A DNA stretch of 11,561 nucleotides, taken from Pseudomonadota bacterium. GTDB taxonomy: Bacteria > Desulfobacterota > DSM-4660 > Desulfatiglandales > B25-G16. Positions 1 to 6,395 of the stretch are shown here, piece after piece. A program made the position numbers and the translations under genes. The stretch covers positions 1 to 11,561 of the forward strand of contig DAOVRY010000003.1 of the NCBI GenBank assembly GCA_030633645.1, in the 5' to 3' direction. Under the pieces are notes generated by a model. It was not told the origin of the DNA and searched no databases. It was given only the letters and a program-made list of their open reading frames with translations. Position 1 is the first letter of the stretch. Every line of letters begins with the position of its first letter.

Positions 1-1
1 A

Positions 2-574
2 AATGTAGGTGTAGAAAGAGAGGCATGTCCTTTGGGTCTTGCACCTACAACCAGCACAACTGCTGCTCTGGCAATGGGTGATGCTTTAGCTGTTGTTCTT
101 ATAAACCGAAAGCAGTTCAACATAAAGGACTTTAAAAGGTTTCACCCAGGTGGTAGCCTGGGGGACAGGTTTTCAATTAATATCAAAGAGGTTATGTTAA
201 CAGGAGACCAGGTACCTTTAGTCTCTATAGATCAAACAGTCAGGGAGACCATTTTTGAGGTCAATAAGAAAAAATTAGGTGCATCTCTTGTTGTAGATAA
301 TAGCCTTATTCTACTTGGTATTGTCACAGATGGTGATATCAGACGATCCCTTTTAAAATGGAAAGATATAATGGGATTAAAGGTGGAGAAGATAATGTCA
401 ACATCTCCAAAGATGATCCAGGAAGGGAAAAAGGTATCCGAAGCAGTAACCTTAATGGAATACAATGCTATTATGGTGTTACCCGTTGTGGATAAGGCAA
501 AAAGGGTTAAAGGTATTGTCCATTTACATGGGCTCTTAGGTGGAAAGGAATTCAGATTAAATGGAAGTCAATAA
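2..574 (+). CDS. kdsD: Arabinose-5-phosphate isomerase (KdsD family), 3' part; SIS C-terminus plus two CBS domains
   Basis: The reading frame is open to the left edge, so the gene starts outside the window; 190 residues are visible. The family interconverts D-ribulose 5-phosphate and D-arabinose 5-phosphate in the cytoplasm, the first step towards KDO of lipopolysaccharide. The first visible residues carry the REACPLGLAPTTSTT segment and then MGDALAVVL and HPGGSLGDR, which match the end of the sugar-isomerase (SIS) domain of E. coli KdsD, including the Glu of EACP and the His of HPGG, both reported as functionally important there. Two CBS repeats follow, roughly visible residues 60-120 (with GIVTDGDIRR) and 125-182. 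The SIS N-terminal half with the sugar-phosphate site is not visible. The stop overlaps the next gene by 14 bp, implying one transcript. The GutQ/KpsF paralogues share this layout, so KdsD is the likely but not certain member. Confidence 0.85.
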   Translation, partial: NVGVEREACPLGLAPTTSTTAALAMGDALAVVLINRKQFNIKDFKRFHPGGSLGDRFSINIKEVMLTGDQVPLVSIDQTVRETIFEVNKKKLGASLVVDNSLILLGIVTDGDIRRSLLKWKDIMGLKVEKIMSTSPKMIQEGKKVSEAVTLMEYNAIMVLPVVDKAKRVKGIVHLHGLLGGKEFRLNGSQ

Positions 575-1511
575 AGCACCTAAAGGATTGATAGTTGATC
601 TCATTACCCCCCTTAATGATAAGGGAGATATTGACAATGACGGTCTTGGTTCTCTTTTAAAAAAGGTTCTACCTTATGCCGATGCAGTACTCCTTGCCAG
701 TCCCCAGATGGGTGAGGGCAGTGGTCTTAGCCTAAAATTGAAAACTGACTTACTTAAAAAGGCCGCTGCCTTTATTCAGGGAAAAATTCCGATCTTTCTT
801 TGGATTAGTGAAGATTCAGTAGAAGATACCAAAAAGACCCTGGCTCTCCTTGAAGATTTCCTGGAATCATATAGTTATCAAGGGAAAGTTTTTTGGCTTG
901 ACTCACCTCTTTTTTATCATAGCAACAGGGGCCTATATGACCATTATCAGGGCCTTACCTTGAATACAAGGTATCCTTTTGTGCTTTATAACGATCCAGG
1001 ACTGATTAACCTCTTAGAAAGGCCTTTAAAGAGGTGTAATATCCGGACAAGTATCCTTAAGAATTTAAGTGAAATAGGCAAAATTAAGGCATTAATCTTT
1101 TGTGGCTCACTTACCAGGGTTAATGATTACCAGAAAGCCCTTAACCGAAGGCCAGATTTTAGGGTCTATGATGGAAATGAGGATAGATTTTTAGAGTACC
1201 CAAGCATGAGTGGTGTACTTTCAATAGGGGCAAATATAGCACCAGGAATTTGGAGTAATGTAACCAGGGCTTCGCTGGGGATGTTAGAGGAAGACAGGGA
1301 AAAAAGTGATTATCTAAATCAAATATGGGTAATGGGTAAATTACTCAAAGATCTCAGGCAAATTTACAACCCAAATCCTGTGGGGATAATTAAAAGGTCT
1401 CTGGTAGATCTTAACATTATAGGCTTTCATGCCTGCACATCCGTAACCCAGCCTTTTCATGAAAAAGACAACCTTCTTGCCGAATTTATCTCAAAACATA
1501 ATATAGATTAA
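561..1511 (+). CDS. DapA/N-acetylneuraminate lyase-superfamily protein with degenerate active site
   Basis: The 316-residue protein resembles the dihydrodipicolinate synthase/NanA TIM-barrel family (usual length about 290-310). Landmarks are LITP (14-17), MGEG (50-53, at the family GTTGE loop), LYNDPG (142-147, at LYNVP), CGSLTRVN (181-188, at the family TGNLTRVN) and the GVLSIGANIAP segment (218-228, at GVISVTANVA). The Tyr of YN (143) is kept. The Schiff-base Lys of GIKEATG aligns with Leu178, the Thr-Thr pair with Gln49-Met50, and the pyruvate/product-binding Arg with Leu148. Lys174 and Lys176 lie nearby but are out of register. Normal pyruvate aldolase chemistry is therefore unlikely, and the role is unknown. 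The ATG at 561 lies inside the end of the kdsD-like gene, so translation is probably coupled; sugar-acid or envelope metabolism is a guess from that neighbour. Base composition is AT-rich like kdsD and unlike the genes to the right. Confidence 0.8.
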   Translation: MEVNKAPKGLIVDLITPLNDKGDIDNDGLGSLLKKVLPYADAVLLASPQMGEGSGLSLKLKTDLLKKAAAFIQGKIPIFLWISEDSVEDTKKTLALLEDFLESYSYQGKVFWLDSPLFYHSNRGLYDHYQGLTLNTRYPFVLYNDPGLINLLERPLKRCNIRTSILKNLSEIGKIKALIFCGSLTRVNDYQKALNRRPDFRVYDGNEDRFLEYPSMSGVLSIGANIAPGIWSNVTRASLGMLEEDREKSDYLNQIWVMGKLLKDLRQIYNPNPVGIIKRSLVDLNIIGFHACTSVTQPFHEKDNLLAEFISKHNID

Positions 1512-1524
1512 TAACCCATAATCC

Positions 1525-1547
1525 ATCTCATTCCACGCCTATGAGAT
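1525..1547 (+). repeat. Short AT-rich inverted repeat (7-bp arms, 9-nt loop)
   Basis: ATCTCAT at 1525-1531 is exactly complementary to ATGAGAT at 1541-1547 across a 9-nt loop, starting 13 bp after the DapA-like stop codon. The stem is weak and no T-run follows directly, so on its own it is a poor terminator. It may be part of the transcript end of the upstream genes or mere chance. Confidence 0.35.
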
Positions 1548-1569
1548 TGATCCCTGACTCACAGTTGGG

Positions 1570-1607
1570 ATAGAATGAAATCCTTATTGCATATCTTTTC
1601 ATTCTAT
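1570..1607 (+). repeat. Perfect 11-bp inverted repeat, 16-nt spacer
   Basis: ATAGAATGAAA at 1570-1580 pairs without mismatch with TTTCATTCTAT at 1597-1607. It lies between the stop of the DapA-like gene and the candidate importer promoter, whose -35 box begins 36 bp downstream. The arms are AT-rich and only a loose T-rich run (TCTCTTATT) follows, so it could be a weak intrinsic terminator for the upstream genes or a binding site for a dimeric regulator of the importer operon. The sequence does not decide between these. Confidence 0.5.
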
Positions 1608-1643
1608 GTCTCTTATTAAACGATGGTGTTTTGAAAATCTCTA

Positions 1644-1673
1644 TTGACATGGCATGCAATGATAGTCCACAAT
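1644..1673 (+). promoter_or_regulatory. Candidate sigma-70 promoter of the ABC importer operon
   Basis: A consensus -35 hexamer TTGACA (1644-1649) is followed after 18 bp by CACAAT (1668-1673), which matches 4 of 6 positions of the -10 consensus. Transcription would begin near 1680, about 195 nt before the first start codon. The spacer holds an imperfect palindrome, ATGGCATGCAAT (1649-1660), which could serve as an operator. The perfect -35 is the strong part of this call; the -10 is mediocre. Confidence 0.45.
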
Positions 1674-1770
1674 ACTACGGTATCAGGATTTAATCTCTCT
1701 GTGTGGCAAAGCTCGAGTCCTTTTTCAGGCATAGAGATGACATATCATTTAAACAAAGGATCCTGTGGAA

Positions 1771-1780
1771 AGGAGGTGAG
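1771..1780 (+). promoter_or_regulatory. Orphan full-strength Shine-Dalgarno sequence
   Basis: AGGAGGTGAG matches the complement of the 16S rRNA 3' end almost perfectly, yet no ATG, GTG or TTG occurs 5-9 nt after the AGGAGG core, and the real start codon is about 100 nt away. A run complementary to it (TCCTTT...CAGG, around 1718-1730) lies upstream and could pair with CCTG...AAAGGA just before it. It might be a ribosome standby site or part of a leader switch, or an accidental purine-rich run. Confidence 0.35.
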
Positions 1781-1809
1781 AAGGTTTTTTAAGGGCCAGT
1801 TGTGGTTGG

Positions 1810-1833
1810 GTTGAGGGCTTCCAGGCTCTCAAC
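1810..1833 (+). promoter_or_regulatory. Leader hairpin upstream of the binding-protein gene
   Basis: GTTGAGGGC (1810-1818) pairs over 9 bp, with one G-U, with GCTCTCAAC (1825-1833) around the loop TTCCAG. No T-run follows, so it is not a terminator. It ends 42 nt before the start codon and leaves the ribosome binding site free. An mRNA 5'-stabilising or regulatory role is possible. Its left arm shares the 11-mer GGTTGAGGGCT with the hairpin after the gene. Confidence 0.5.
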
Positions 1834-1861
1834 ACGAGTTATTAACCTATCTTTTTACAAA

Positions 1862-1867
1862 AGGAGG
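1862..1867 (+). promoter_or_regulatory. Ribosome binding site of the binding-protein gene
   Basis: AGGAGG lies 8 nt before the ATG at 1876. It is the strongest properly spaced site in the importer operon and fixes the start, which also gives a well-formed signal peptide. Confidence 0.85.
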
Positions 1868-1875
1868 TCTGGGAT

Positions 1876-3435
1876 ATGAGAAAAGTAAAATTATTATTGT
1901 TTTGTATGATTACAGTTTCTTTGGCTATCTTCCCTGCTCAGGGTTTCGCTAAAGCGAAAGCCCTGGTATACGGGACAACCGAGAAGGTCATTGATATGGA
2001 CCCTGCCAATGCCTATGATTTCCATACCTGGGAAATCTTCTACAATATCTACCAGGGGCTTCTAAGATATCCCCCTGGGAAGACAAACCTCGTTCCAGGA
2101 TTGGCTAAATCATATGAGATCAGTGCTGACGGCAAGGAATACACCTTTAAACTAAGAGAAGGCCTGAAATTCACTGATGGCACTCCTTTTGATGCCTCTG
2201 CGGTCAAGTGGTCTATGGACCGGGTGATCGCTCTCAAGGGAGATCCCTCATGGCTGGTTACAGATTTTGTTGATCACGTAGATGTAGTGGGCAAATATGC
2301 GGTCAAATTTGTTCTTAAAAACCCTGTAGCATATTTTCCCTCTCTGGTTGCTTCAGTCCCCTATTACCCGTTGAATCCCAAAATCTACCCCAAGGACAAA
2401 ATTATTCGTGATCCCTCTGAACTCAAAGGGGGTAAGCTTGTGGGCTTGGGGCCATACAAGGTGGTTTCTTTCAAGAGGGACCAAGAAATAGTTATGGACG
2501 CAAATCCTTATTTCTATGGAGAAAAACCAAAGAATGACCGTATAGTCATTCGATATTTTGCAGATGCTACCACCATGAGGCTTGCCCTGGAAAAAGGGGA
2601 AATCGACTTTGCCTTCAAAACACTCAACCCATCTGACATCAACGACCTTGAAAAATCTGTCAAGCTCCAGACCATCAAGGCTCAAGGTCCCTACATCCGT
2701 TACATCTGCTTTCTCTGCGATAGCCCACCCTTTAAAGACAGGGTGCTGCGACAGGCGGTAGCCGCTGCTGTCAACAGGCCACCACTCCTGCGAAAGGTCT
2801 TTCTTGGGCAAAACGCTCCCCTGTACTCCATGGTGCCCATGGGAATGTGGTCTCATATTGATGCCTTCAAACAGGCACTTGGCGACGGAAACATTGCCAA
2901 GGCAAAGAATCTTCTGAAGTCCCGAGGGTATAGTGAAACCAAGAAATTCACCTTTGATCTCTGGTATACCCCCAGCCACTATGGTGATACCGAGGTGGAT
3001 ATGGCCGCTGTGCTTAAAGATCAGTTAGAGGCCACAGGGATGATGAAGGTCAATGTCAAGTCCGCCGAATGGGCCACCTATAGGGACAACTGGAAGAATA
3101 AGGTGATGCCAGCCTATCTTCTTGGATGGTATCCGGACTACATCGACCCGGATAACTACACAGCGGCCTTTGCAGGTACGGCTGGCTCTAAAGGGATTGG
3201 TATCAACTTTTCTGATCCCTACTGGGATATAAAGTTTGTGGATGGCCAAACTATTACTGATCCTGAAAAGAGAGCAGACCTCTATGAAGAACTCCAGACA
3301 CTTTGGACCTATGAGGTACCCACGGTAACAATCTTTCAGGGAATGCTCTATTTGTTTGCCCAAAAAGGCATCCACGGCATTATGCTTTCACCAACCCTGC
3401 AATTCAACTATGGCCCCATTTATCGAGCCAAGTAG
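1876..3435 (+). CDS. Periplasmic solute-binding protein, family 5 (dipeptide/oligopeptide/nickel class)
   Basis: The 519-residue protein is the substrate receptor of the ABC importer encoded just downstream. A Sec signal peptide is visible: basic start MRKVK, hydrophobic core about 6-21, and a likely cut after GFA (about residue 25) or FAKA. Cys10 has no lipobox around it, so the mature protein should be soluble in the periplasm. Family 5 marks are the LVPGLAKSYEISADGKEYTF segment (72-91), LREGLKFTDGTPF (93-105), GPYKVVSF (192-199) and NPYFYG (210-215). The segment GWYPDYIDPDNY (417-428) resembles the GW..D..DPDN loop of E. coli DppA, where an Asp holds the peptide amino group; this favours peptides, but the substrate is not proven. 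Cys278 and Cys281 are close to each other. An AGGAGG site 8 nt upstream supports the start. The gene is first in a five-gene operon and is followed by a terminator-like hairpin. Confidence 0.93.
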   Translation: MRKVKLLLFCMITVSLAIFPAQGFAKAKALVYGTTEKVIDMDPANAYDFHTWEIFYNIYQGLLRYPPGKTNLVPGLAKSYEISADGKEYTFKLREGLKFTDGTPFDASAVKWSMDRVIALKGDPSWLVTDFVDHVDVVGKYAVKFVLKNPVAYFPSLVASVPYYPLNPKIYPKDKIIRDPSELKGGKLVGLGPYKVVSFKRDQEIVMDANPYFYGEKPKNDRIVIRYFADATTMRLALEKGEIDFAFKTLNPSDINDLEKSVKLQTIKAQGPYIRYICFLCDSPPFKDRVLRQAVAAAVNRPPLLRKVFLGQNAPLYSMVPMGMWSHIDAFKQALGDGNIAKAKNLLKSRGYSETKKFTFDLWYTPSHYGDTEVDMAAVLKDQLEATGMMKVNVKSAEWATYRDNWKNKVMPAYLLGWYPDYIDPDNYTAAFAGTAGSKGIGINFSDPYWDIKFVDGQTITDPEKRADLYEELQTLWTYEVPTVTIFQGMLYLFAQKGIHGIMLSPTLQFNYGPIYRAK

Positions 3436-3444
3436 CTGAACTTT

Positions 3445-3491
3445 GGTTGAGGGCTGTGCCTTGTGCCCGGCCCTTAACCAGGTCTTATTTT
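3445..3491 (+). terminator. Terminator-like hairpin between binding-protein and permease genes
   Basis: GGTTGAGGGC (3445-3454) pairs over 10 bp, with one G-U, with GCCCTTAACC (3470-3479), and a T-rich stretch TCTTATTTT follows at 3483-3491. It begins 9 bp after the binding-protein stop. The long 15-nt loop and 3-nt gap before the Ts suggest a partial terminator, or an mRNA 3' protector, rather than a full stop, since the four downstream genes show no clear promoter of their own. Such elements commonly raise binding-protein output over membrane components. Confidence 0.5.
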
Positions 3492-3517
3492 CCCATGGCT
3501 TCGCCCAACGGAAATCA

Positions 3518-4534
3518 ATGAAAAACCTCGCCAGATACATCATTACTCGGTTACTCCTGACCATCCCTATGGTCTTTATCCTCCTGAGCATAGTGTTTGT
3601 GGTGCTACGGGTTATGCCTGGAGATCCTGTATCTTCCATGCTTGGTGGCCATGCTCCGGAGAGAGTTATTGAGCAAAAAAAGGAGGAACTAGGCCTTAAT
3701 CGTCCCCTATCTATTCAATATCTGGACTACCTCTGGCAGATTTGCCGTCTGGATCTGGGCGAGTCCATGGTCTTCAAACAGCGGGTAACCAAAGCGATTG
3801 CTGAAAAACTACCGGCAACCATAGAGTTGACCATATTCGGCATCCTCATTACCCTCTTCTTAGGTGTTTTTTTGGGTGCCTATGCGGCGGATAGAAGGCG
3901 CACGGTGCAAGATTACGTGATTCGGCTTTACGGCATTGTGGTCTATTGTATACCGGTATATTGGATGGGCCTCATGCTACAGCTTATCTTCGGAATCTGG
4001 CTTGATATCTTGCCTATTTCCGGCAGAACCAGCCCTAGGGTTTTTGCCTCAACGTTTGAAAAAACAGGTCTTTATATAATAGATACAATTCTGGTCAGAG
4101 ATTTTTCCGCGTTAGGTGATGTCCTCATACATTTGGTTCTCCCTGCCTTCACCCTTGGGTTGGTCCTCTCAGGCATTTTCGTGCGTCTCACTCGGGCCAA
4201 TATGTTGGACGTGCTCAGGGCTGATTACATCATTGCAGCAGAGGCAAGGGGGATTCGCCACAAGAAAATCGTGTACAAACATGCCCTTAAAAACGCCTTT
4301 ATCCCCATACTGACTATGATGGGGCTACAGATTGCACTGCTCATGGCCGGTGCCGTCCTCACAGAGACAACCTTTTCCTGGCCTGGTATGGGACGGCTTC
4401 TTCTGGAAAGGATCTATCTGAGAGATTATCCCACCATACAGGGCGTGATCATCATGATTGCCCTGATTGTAGCAATGGCTTCACTTGTCGTTGATATCAT
4501 CTATGCCATAGTGGACCCAAGGGTTCGATATTAG
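3518..4534 (+). CDS. ABC importer permease, DppB/OppB type
   Basis: This inner-membrane permease, 338 residues from the chosen ATG, is one half of the translocation channel. The family length is about 305-340. The chosen start gives MKNLARYIITRLL, the usual beginning of this family; the frame also runs open upstream to a TTG at 3443, but that would translate the hairpin. The ribosome binding site is weak. TM1 is about 11-31, followed by the periplasmic loop with MPGDPV (33-38) and LGLNRPLSIQY (58-68) typical of DppB. Further segments lie near 103-122, 136-160, 203-222, 262-284 and 308-332. The cytoplasmic EAA loop that docks on the ATPases is AAEARG...KNAFIPI (240-264). FSWPGMGRLL (286-295) is the classic late motif. 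The gene should work with the DppC-type permease 7 bp downstream. Confidence 0.93.
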   Translation: MKNLARYIITRLLLTIPMVFILLSIVFVVLRVMPGDPVSSMLGGHAPERVIEQKKEELGLNRPLSIQYLDYLWQICRLDLGESMVFKQRVTKAIAEKLPATIELTIFGILITLFLGVFLGAYAADRRRTVQDYVIRLYGIVVYCIPVYWMGLMLQLIFGIWLDILPISGRTSPRVFASTFEKTGLYIIDTILVRDFSALGDVLIHLVLPAFTLGLVLSGIFVRLTRANMLDVLRADYIIAAEARGIRHKKIVYKHALKNAFIPILTMMGLQIALLMAGAVLTETTFSWPGMGRLLLERIYLRDYPTIQGVIIMIALIVAMASLVVDIIYAIVDPRVRY

Positions 4535-4541
4535 GAGAAAC

Positions 4542-5426
4542 ATGCGGTATTCACCAGCAGCAGGAATAGCAAGAGTTATTTCAGGCTTTACAGGTCTGGG
4601 GAAGAAGTACGGCCTGGAGTGGTGGATTCTGGTGATCGGAGCCATTATTATCCTGGCCATCATCTCTATGGCCCTGTTTGCAGGTTCCATTGCCCCTTTC
4701 AGCCCTCATGATCAGAATACAGGACCGCAGCTCGCTCCGCCGGGAGGGGAACACCTCATGGGAACGGACAACCTCCAGCGGGATGTCTGGTCACGGATCA
4801 TACACGGTTCGAGAACCATACTCCGCATTGCGGTGCTGGCAGCCATTATCTCCTCTGTTTTTGGCATTACCCTTGGCCTGATCTCGGGCTTTTCGGGTGG
4901 CATCTTCGACAGGGTTCTCTCACTGATTATGGATTCCGTCTATTCATTTCCAGGTCTCATACTGGCGATCGCTTTTGCAGCGATGCTTGGACCTGGCGTC
5001 ATCAACATCACCCTAGCTGTTTCTGTTATTTACATTCCAACGTATTTTCGTTTGGTCAGGGGTCAGACACTCTCCATCAAGGAAGAACTATACGTAGAAG
5101 CAGCAAAGGCGATCGGAGCCTCCGGTTCTCTCATTTTATGGAAATATATCTTCCCTAATGTGATCGCCACAACGGTTGTGGTGTTCACTTTAAATGTAGC
5201 CGATGCCATTATGATTGAGGCCGCTTTGACATACCTTGGCCTTGGCCTCCCCCCTAGTATTGTAGACTGGGGCATGGATCTGTCCATGGGAAAGAAGTTT
5301 CTGCCTTCTGGTCAGTGGTGGATGATCACCTTTCCCGGTGCCATGATTTCATTACTCGCCCTGGGGTTTACCATGCTCGGCGAAGGCCTTGCCGAGATCT
5401 TAAATCCCAGGCTCCTGGAGCGATAA
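4542..5426 (+). CDS. ABC importer permease, DppC/OppC type
   Basis: This 294-residue inner-membrane protein is the second channel subunit. The N-terminal cytoplasmic tail leads into TM1 (about 28-50), then the periplasmic stretch HLMGTDNLQRDVWSRIIHGSR (71-91), which is diagnostic for DppC/OppC. TM segments follow near 92-117, 127-149, 153-173, 207-226 and 262-282. The EAA loop is YVEAAKAIGAS...IFPNV (184-207). The family-typical ALTYLGLGLPP lies at 228-238. The AGGAG ribosome binding site overlaps the stop codon of the DppB-type gene and sits 4 nt before the ATG, so the two permeases are probably translated together. No defect was seen. Confidence 0.94.
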   Translation: MRYSPAAGIARVISGFTGLGKKYGLEWWILVIGAIIILAIISMALFAGSIAPFSPHDQNTGPQLAPPGGEHLMGTDNLQRDVWSRIIHGSRTILRIAVLAAIISSVFGITLGLISGFSGGIFDRVLSLIMDSVYSFPGLILAIAFAAMLGPGVINITLAVSVIYIPTYFRLVRGQTLSIKEELYVEAAKAIGASGSLILWKYIFPNVIATTVVVFTLNVADAIMIEAALTYLGLGLPPSIVDWGMDLSMGKKFLPSGQWWMITFPGAMISLLALGFTMLGEGLAEILNPRLLER

Positions 5427-5430
5427 GAGC

Positions 5431-6387
5431 TTGGCAACAATTTTGGAAATTGAAGATCTCTCGGTTCACTTCCCTATTCACATTGGGACCGTACGTGCCG
5501 TGGAGGATGTGAGCTTGAACCTGGAGGAGGGGGAGGTGATGGGTCTTGTAGGGGAGTCGGGGTGTGGTAAGACAACCCTCGGCTTTTCGATCCTGCGTCT
5601 TCTCAGACCCCCCGGGAGAATCGTAAAGGGCCGGATTCTCTATCACGGTCAAGATATTGTTCAGATGAGCGAGAAAGAGATCCTTTCCCTTCGAGGCAGA
5701 AAAATCGCCATGATTTTTCAGGACCCTCTAACCTCTCTGAATCCCCTTTTTCGCATTGACCAGCAATTCATAGAGACGCTCCTCACCCACGAAAAAGGAC
5801 TGCACAAAAGAGCAGCGTTTACCCGGGCCGGAAATATGCTTGAAAGTCTAGGCATCTCCCCTGAAAGGCTCCTGGAATATCCCCATCAAATGTCGGGAGG
5901 TATGCGGCAACGCATCATGATCGGAATGGGGCTCATCTTGAGCCCTGATCTCCTGATAGCTGATGAGCCCACCACATCTCTTGATGTGATCGTAGAGGCC
6001 CAGTTTCTTGATCTTTTGAACGATTTGCGCAAGCAATTCAATTTGACGATCATCCTGATTACCCATAACCTGGGAAATGTTGCTCAATTGGCCGATCGCA
6101 TCACGGTCATGTATGGGGGCACCATCGCCGAGGTGGGAGAGGCGAACGCGATCTTCGATAATCCCCTCCACCCCTATACACAGGGCCTCCTATCCTCCAT
6201 ACCAAACATCAAGCTTGATAAGCCCAAATTGAAGACCATGCCGGGAAGCCCTCCTGATCTGGTTAATCCACCGTCCGGCTGTGTTTTTCATCCACGTTGT
6301 CCTTATGCCAAGGATATCTGTAAGGTTCAAAAGCCAGAGACCTTTAGCAAGGACGGCCGTCTTGTCAGTTGCTGGCTATACGGGTGA
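5431..6387 (+). CDS. ABC importer ATPase, DppD/OppD type
   Basis: This 318-residue cytoplasmic ATPase powers the importer as a heterodimer with the DppF-type subunit. It shows Walker A GESGCGKTT (41-49), Q-loop Gln97 in FQDP, signature MSGGMRQ (154-160), Walker B LLIADEP (174-180, catalytic Glu179) and H-loop His212. The C-terminal oligopeptide-transporter domain holds GCVFHPRCPYAKDIC (283-297) and Cys314; similar cysteines bind an Fe-S cluster in mycobacterial DppD, so this may apply here. The signature has Met in place of the usual Gln after SGG, and the residue after the H-loop His is Asn (THNLG) where Asp is common. The start is a TTG at 5431, 4 bp after the DppC-type stop, with GGAG 10 nt upstream; a second TTG at 5443 is a minor alternative. 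Weak initiation suggests coupling to the upstream gene. Confidence 0.93.
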   Translation: MATILEIEDLSVHFPIHIGTVRAVEDVSLNLEEGEVMGLVGESGCGKTTLGFSILRLLRPPGRIVKGRILYHGQDIVQMSEKEILSLRGRKIAMIFQDPLTSLNPLFRIDQQFIETLLTHEKGLHKRAAFTRAGNMLESLGISPERLLEYPHQMSGGMRQRIMIGMGLILSPDLLIADEPTTSLDVIVEAQFLDLLNDLRKQFNLTIILITHNLGNVAQLADRITVMYGGTIAEVGEANAIFDNPLHPYTQGLLSSIPNIKLDKPKLKTMPGSPPDLVNPPSGCVFHPRCPYAKDICKVQKPETFSKDGRLVSCWLYG

Positions 6388-6395
6388 GAAAGAAG

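Larger units (their letters stand above)
1512..1875. other. Intergenic leader region (364 bp) before the importer operon
   Basis: No convincing protein-coding frame was found here. The region separates the AT-rich kdsD/dapA-like pair from the ABC importer operon. From left to right it contains a small AT-rich hairpin (1525-1547), an 11-bp inverted repeat (1570-1607), a candidate sigma-70 promoter (1644-1673), a strong Shine-Dalgarno-like sequence with no start codon at working distance (1771-1780), a 9-bp hairpin (1810-1833) and the real ribosome binding site of the binding-protein gene (1862-1867). If the promoter is right, the mRNA leader is close to 195 nt, long enough for post-transcriptional control. 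No known riboswitch class was recognised. Confidence 0.7.

Noticed and set aside
1649..1672. Possible sigma-54 promoter (TGGCATG)
   Set aside because: The GG element is present, but no TTGC-like element lies at the required spacing; the sigma-70 reading fits better.
1771..1815. Leader peptide after the orphan Shine-Dalgarno
   Set aside because: No start codon falls 5-9 nt from the core; the nearby frames have only a GTG inside the site itself or a very distant TTG/GTG and stop quickly.
2353..2979. 208-codon open frame on the minus strand
   Set aside because: It is antisense to the binding-protein gene, resembles no family and has a composition that follows the coding strand; it is a shadow.
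3443..3517. TTG-initiated 25-residue extension of the DppB-type permease
   Set aside because: It would translate the terminator-like hairpin, has no ribosome binding site and no family resemblance; the ATG at 3518 gives the normal family N-terminus.
6384..6395. GTG start of the DppF-type gene in a GTGA overlap
   Set aside because: There is no ribosome binding site upstream of it, whereas the ATG at 6396 has GGTGAG at 7 nt; the GTG is kept only as a minor alternative.
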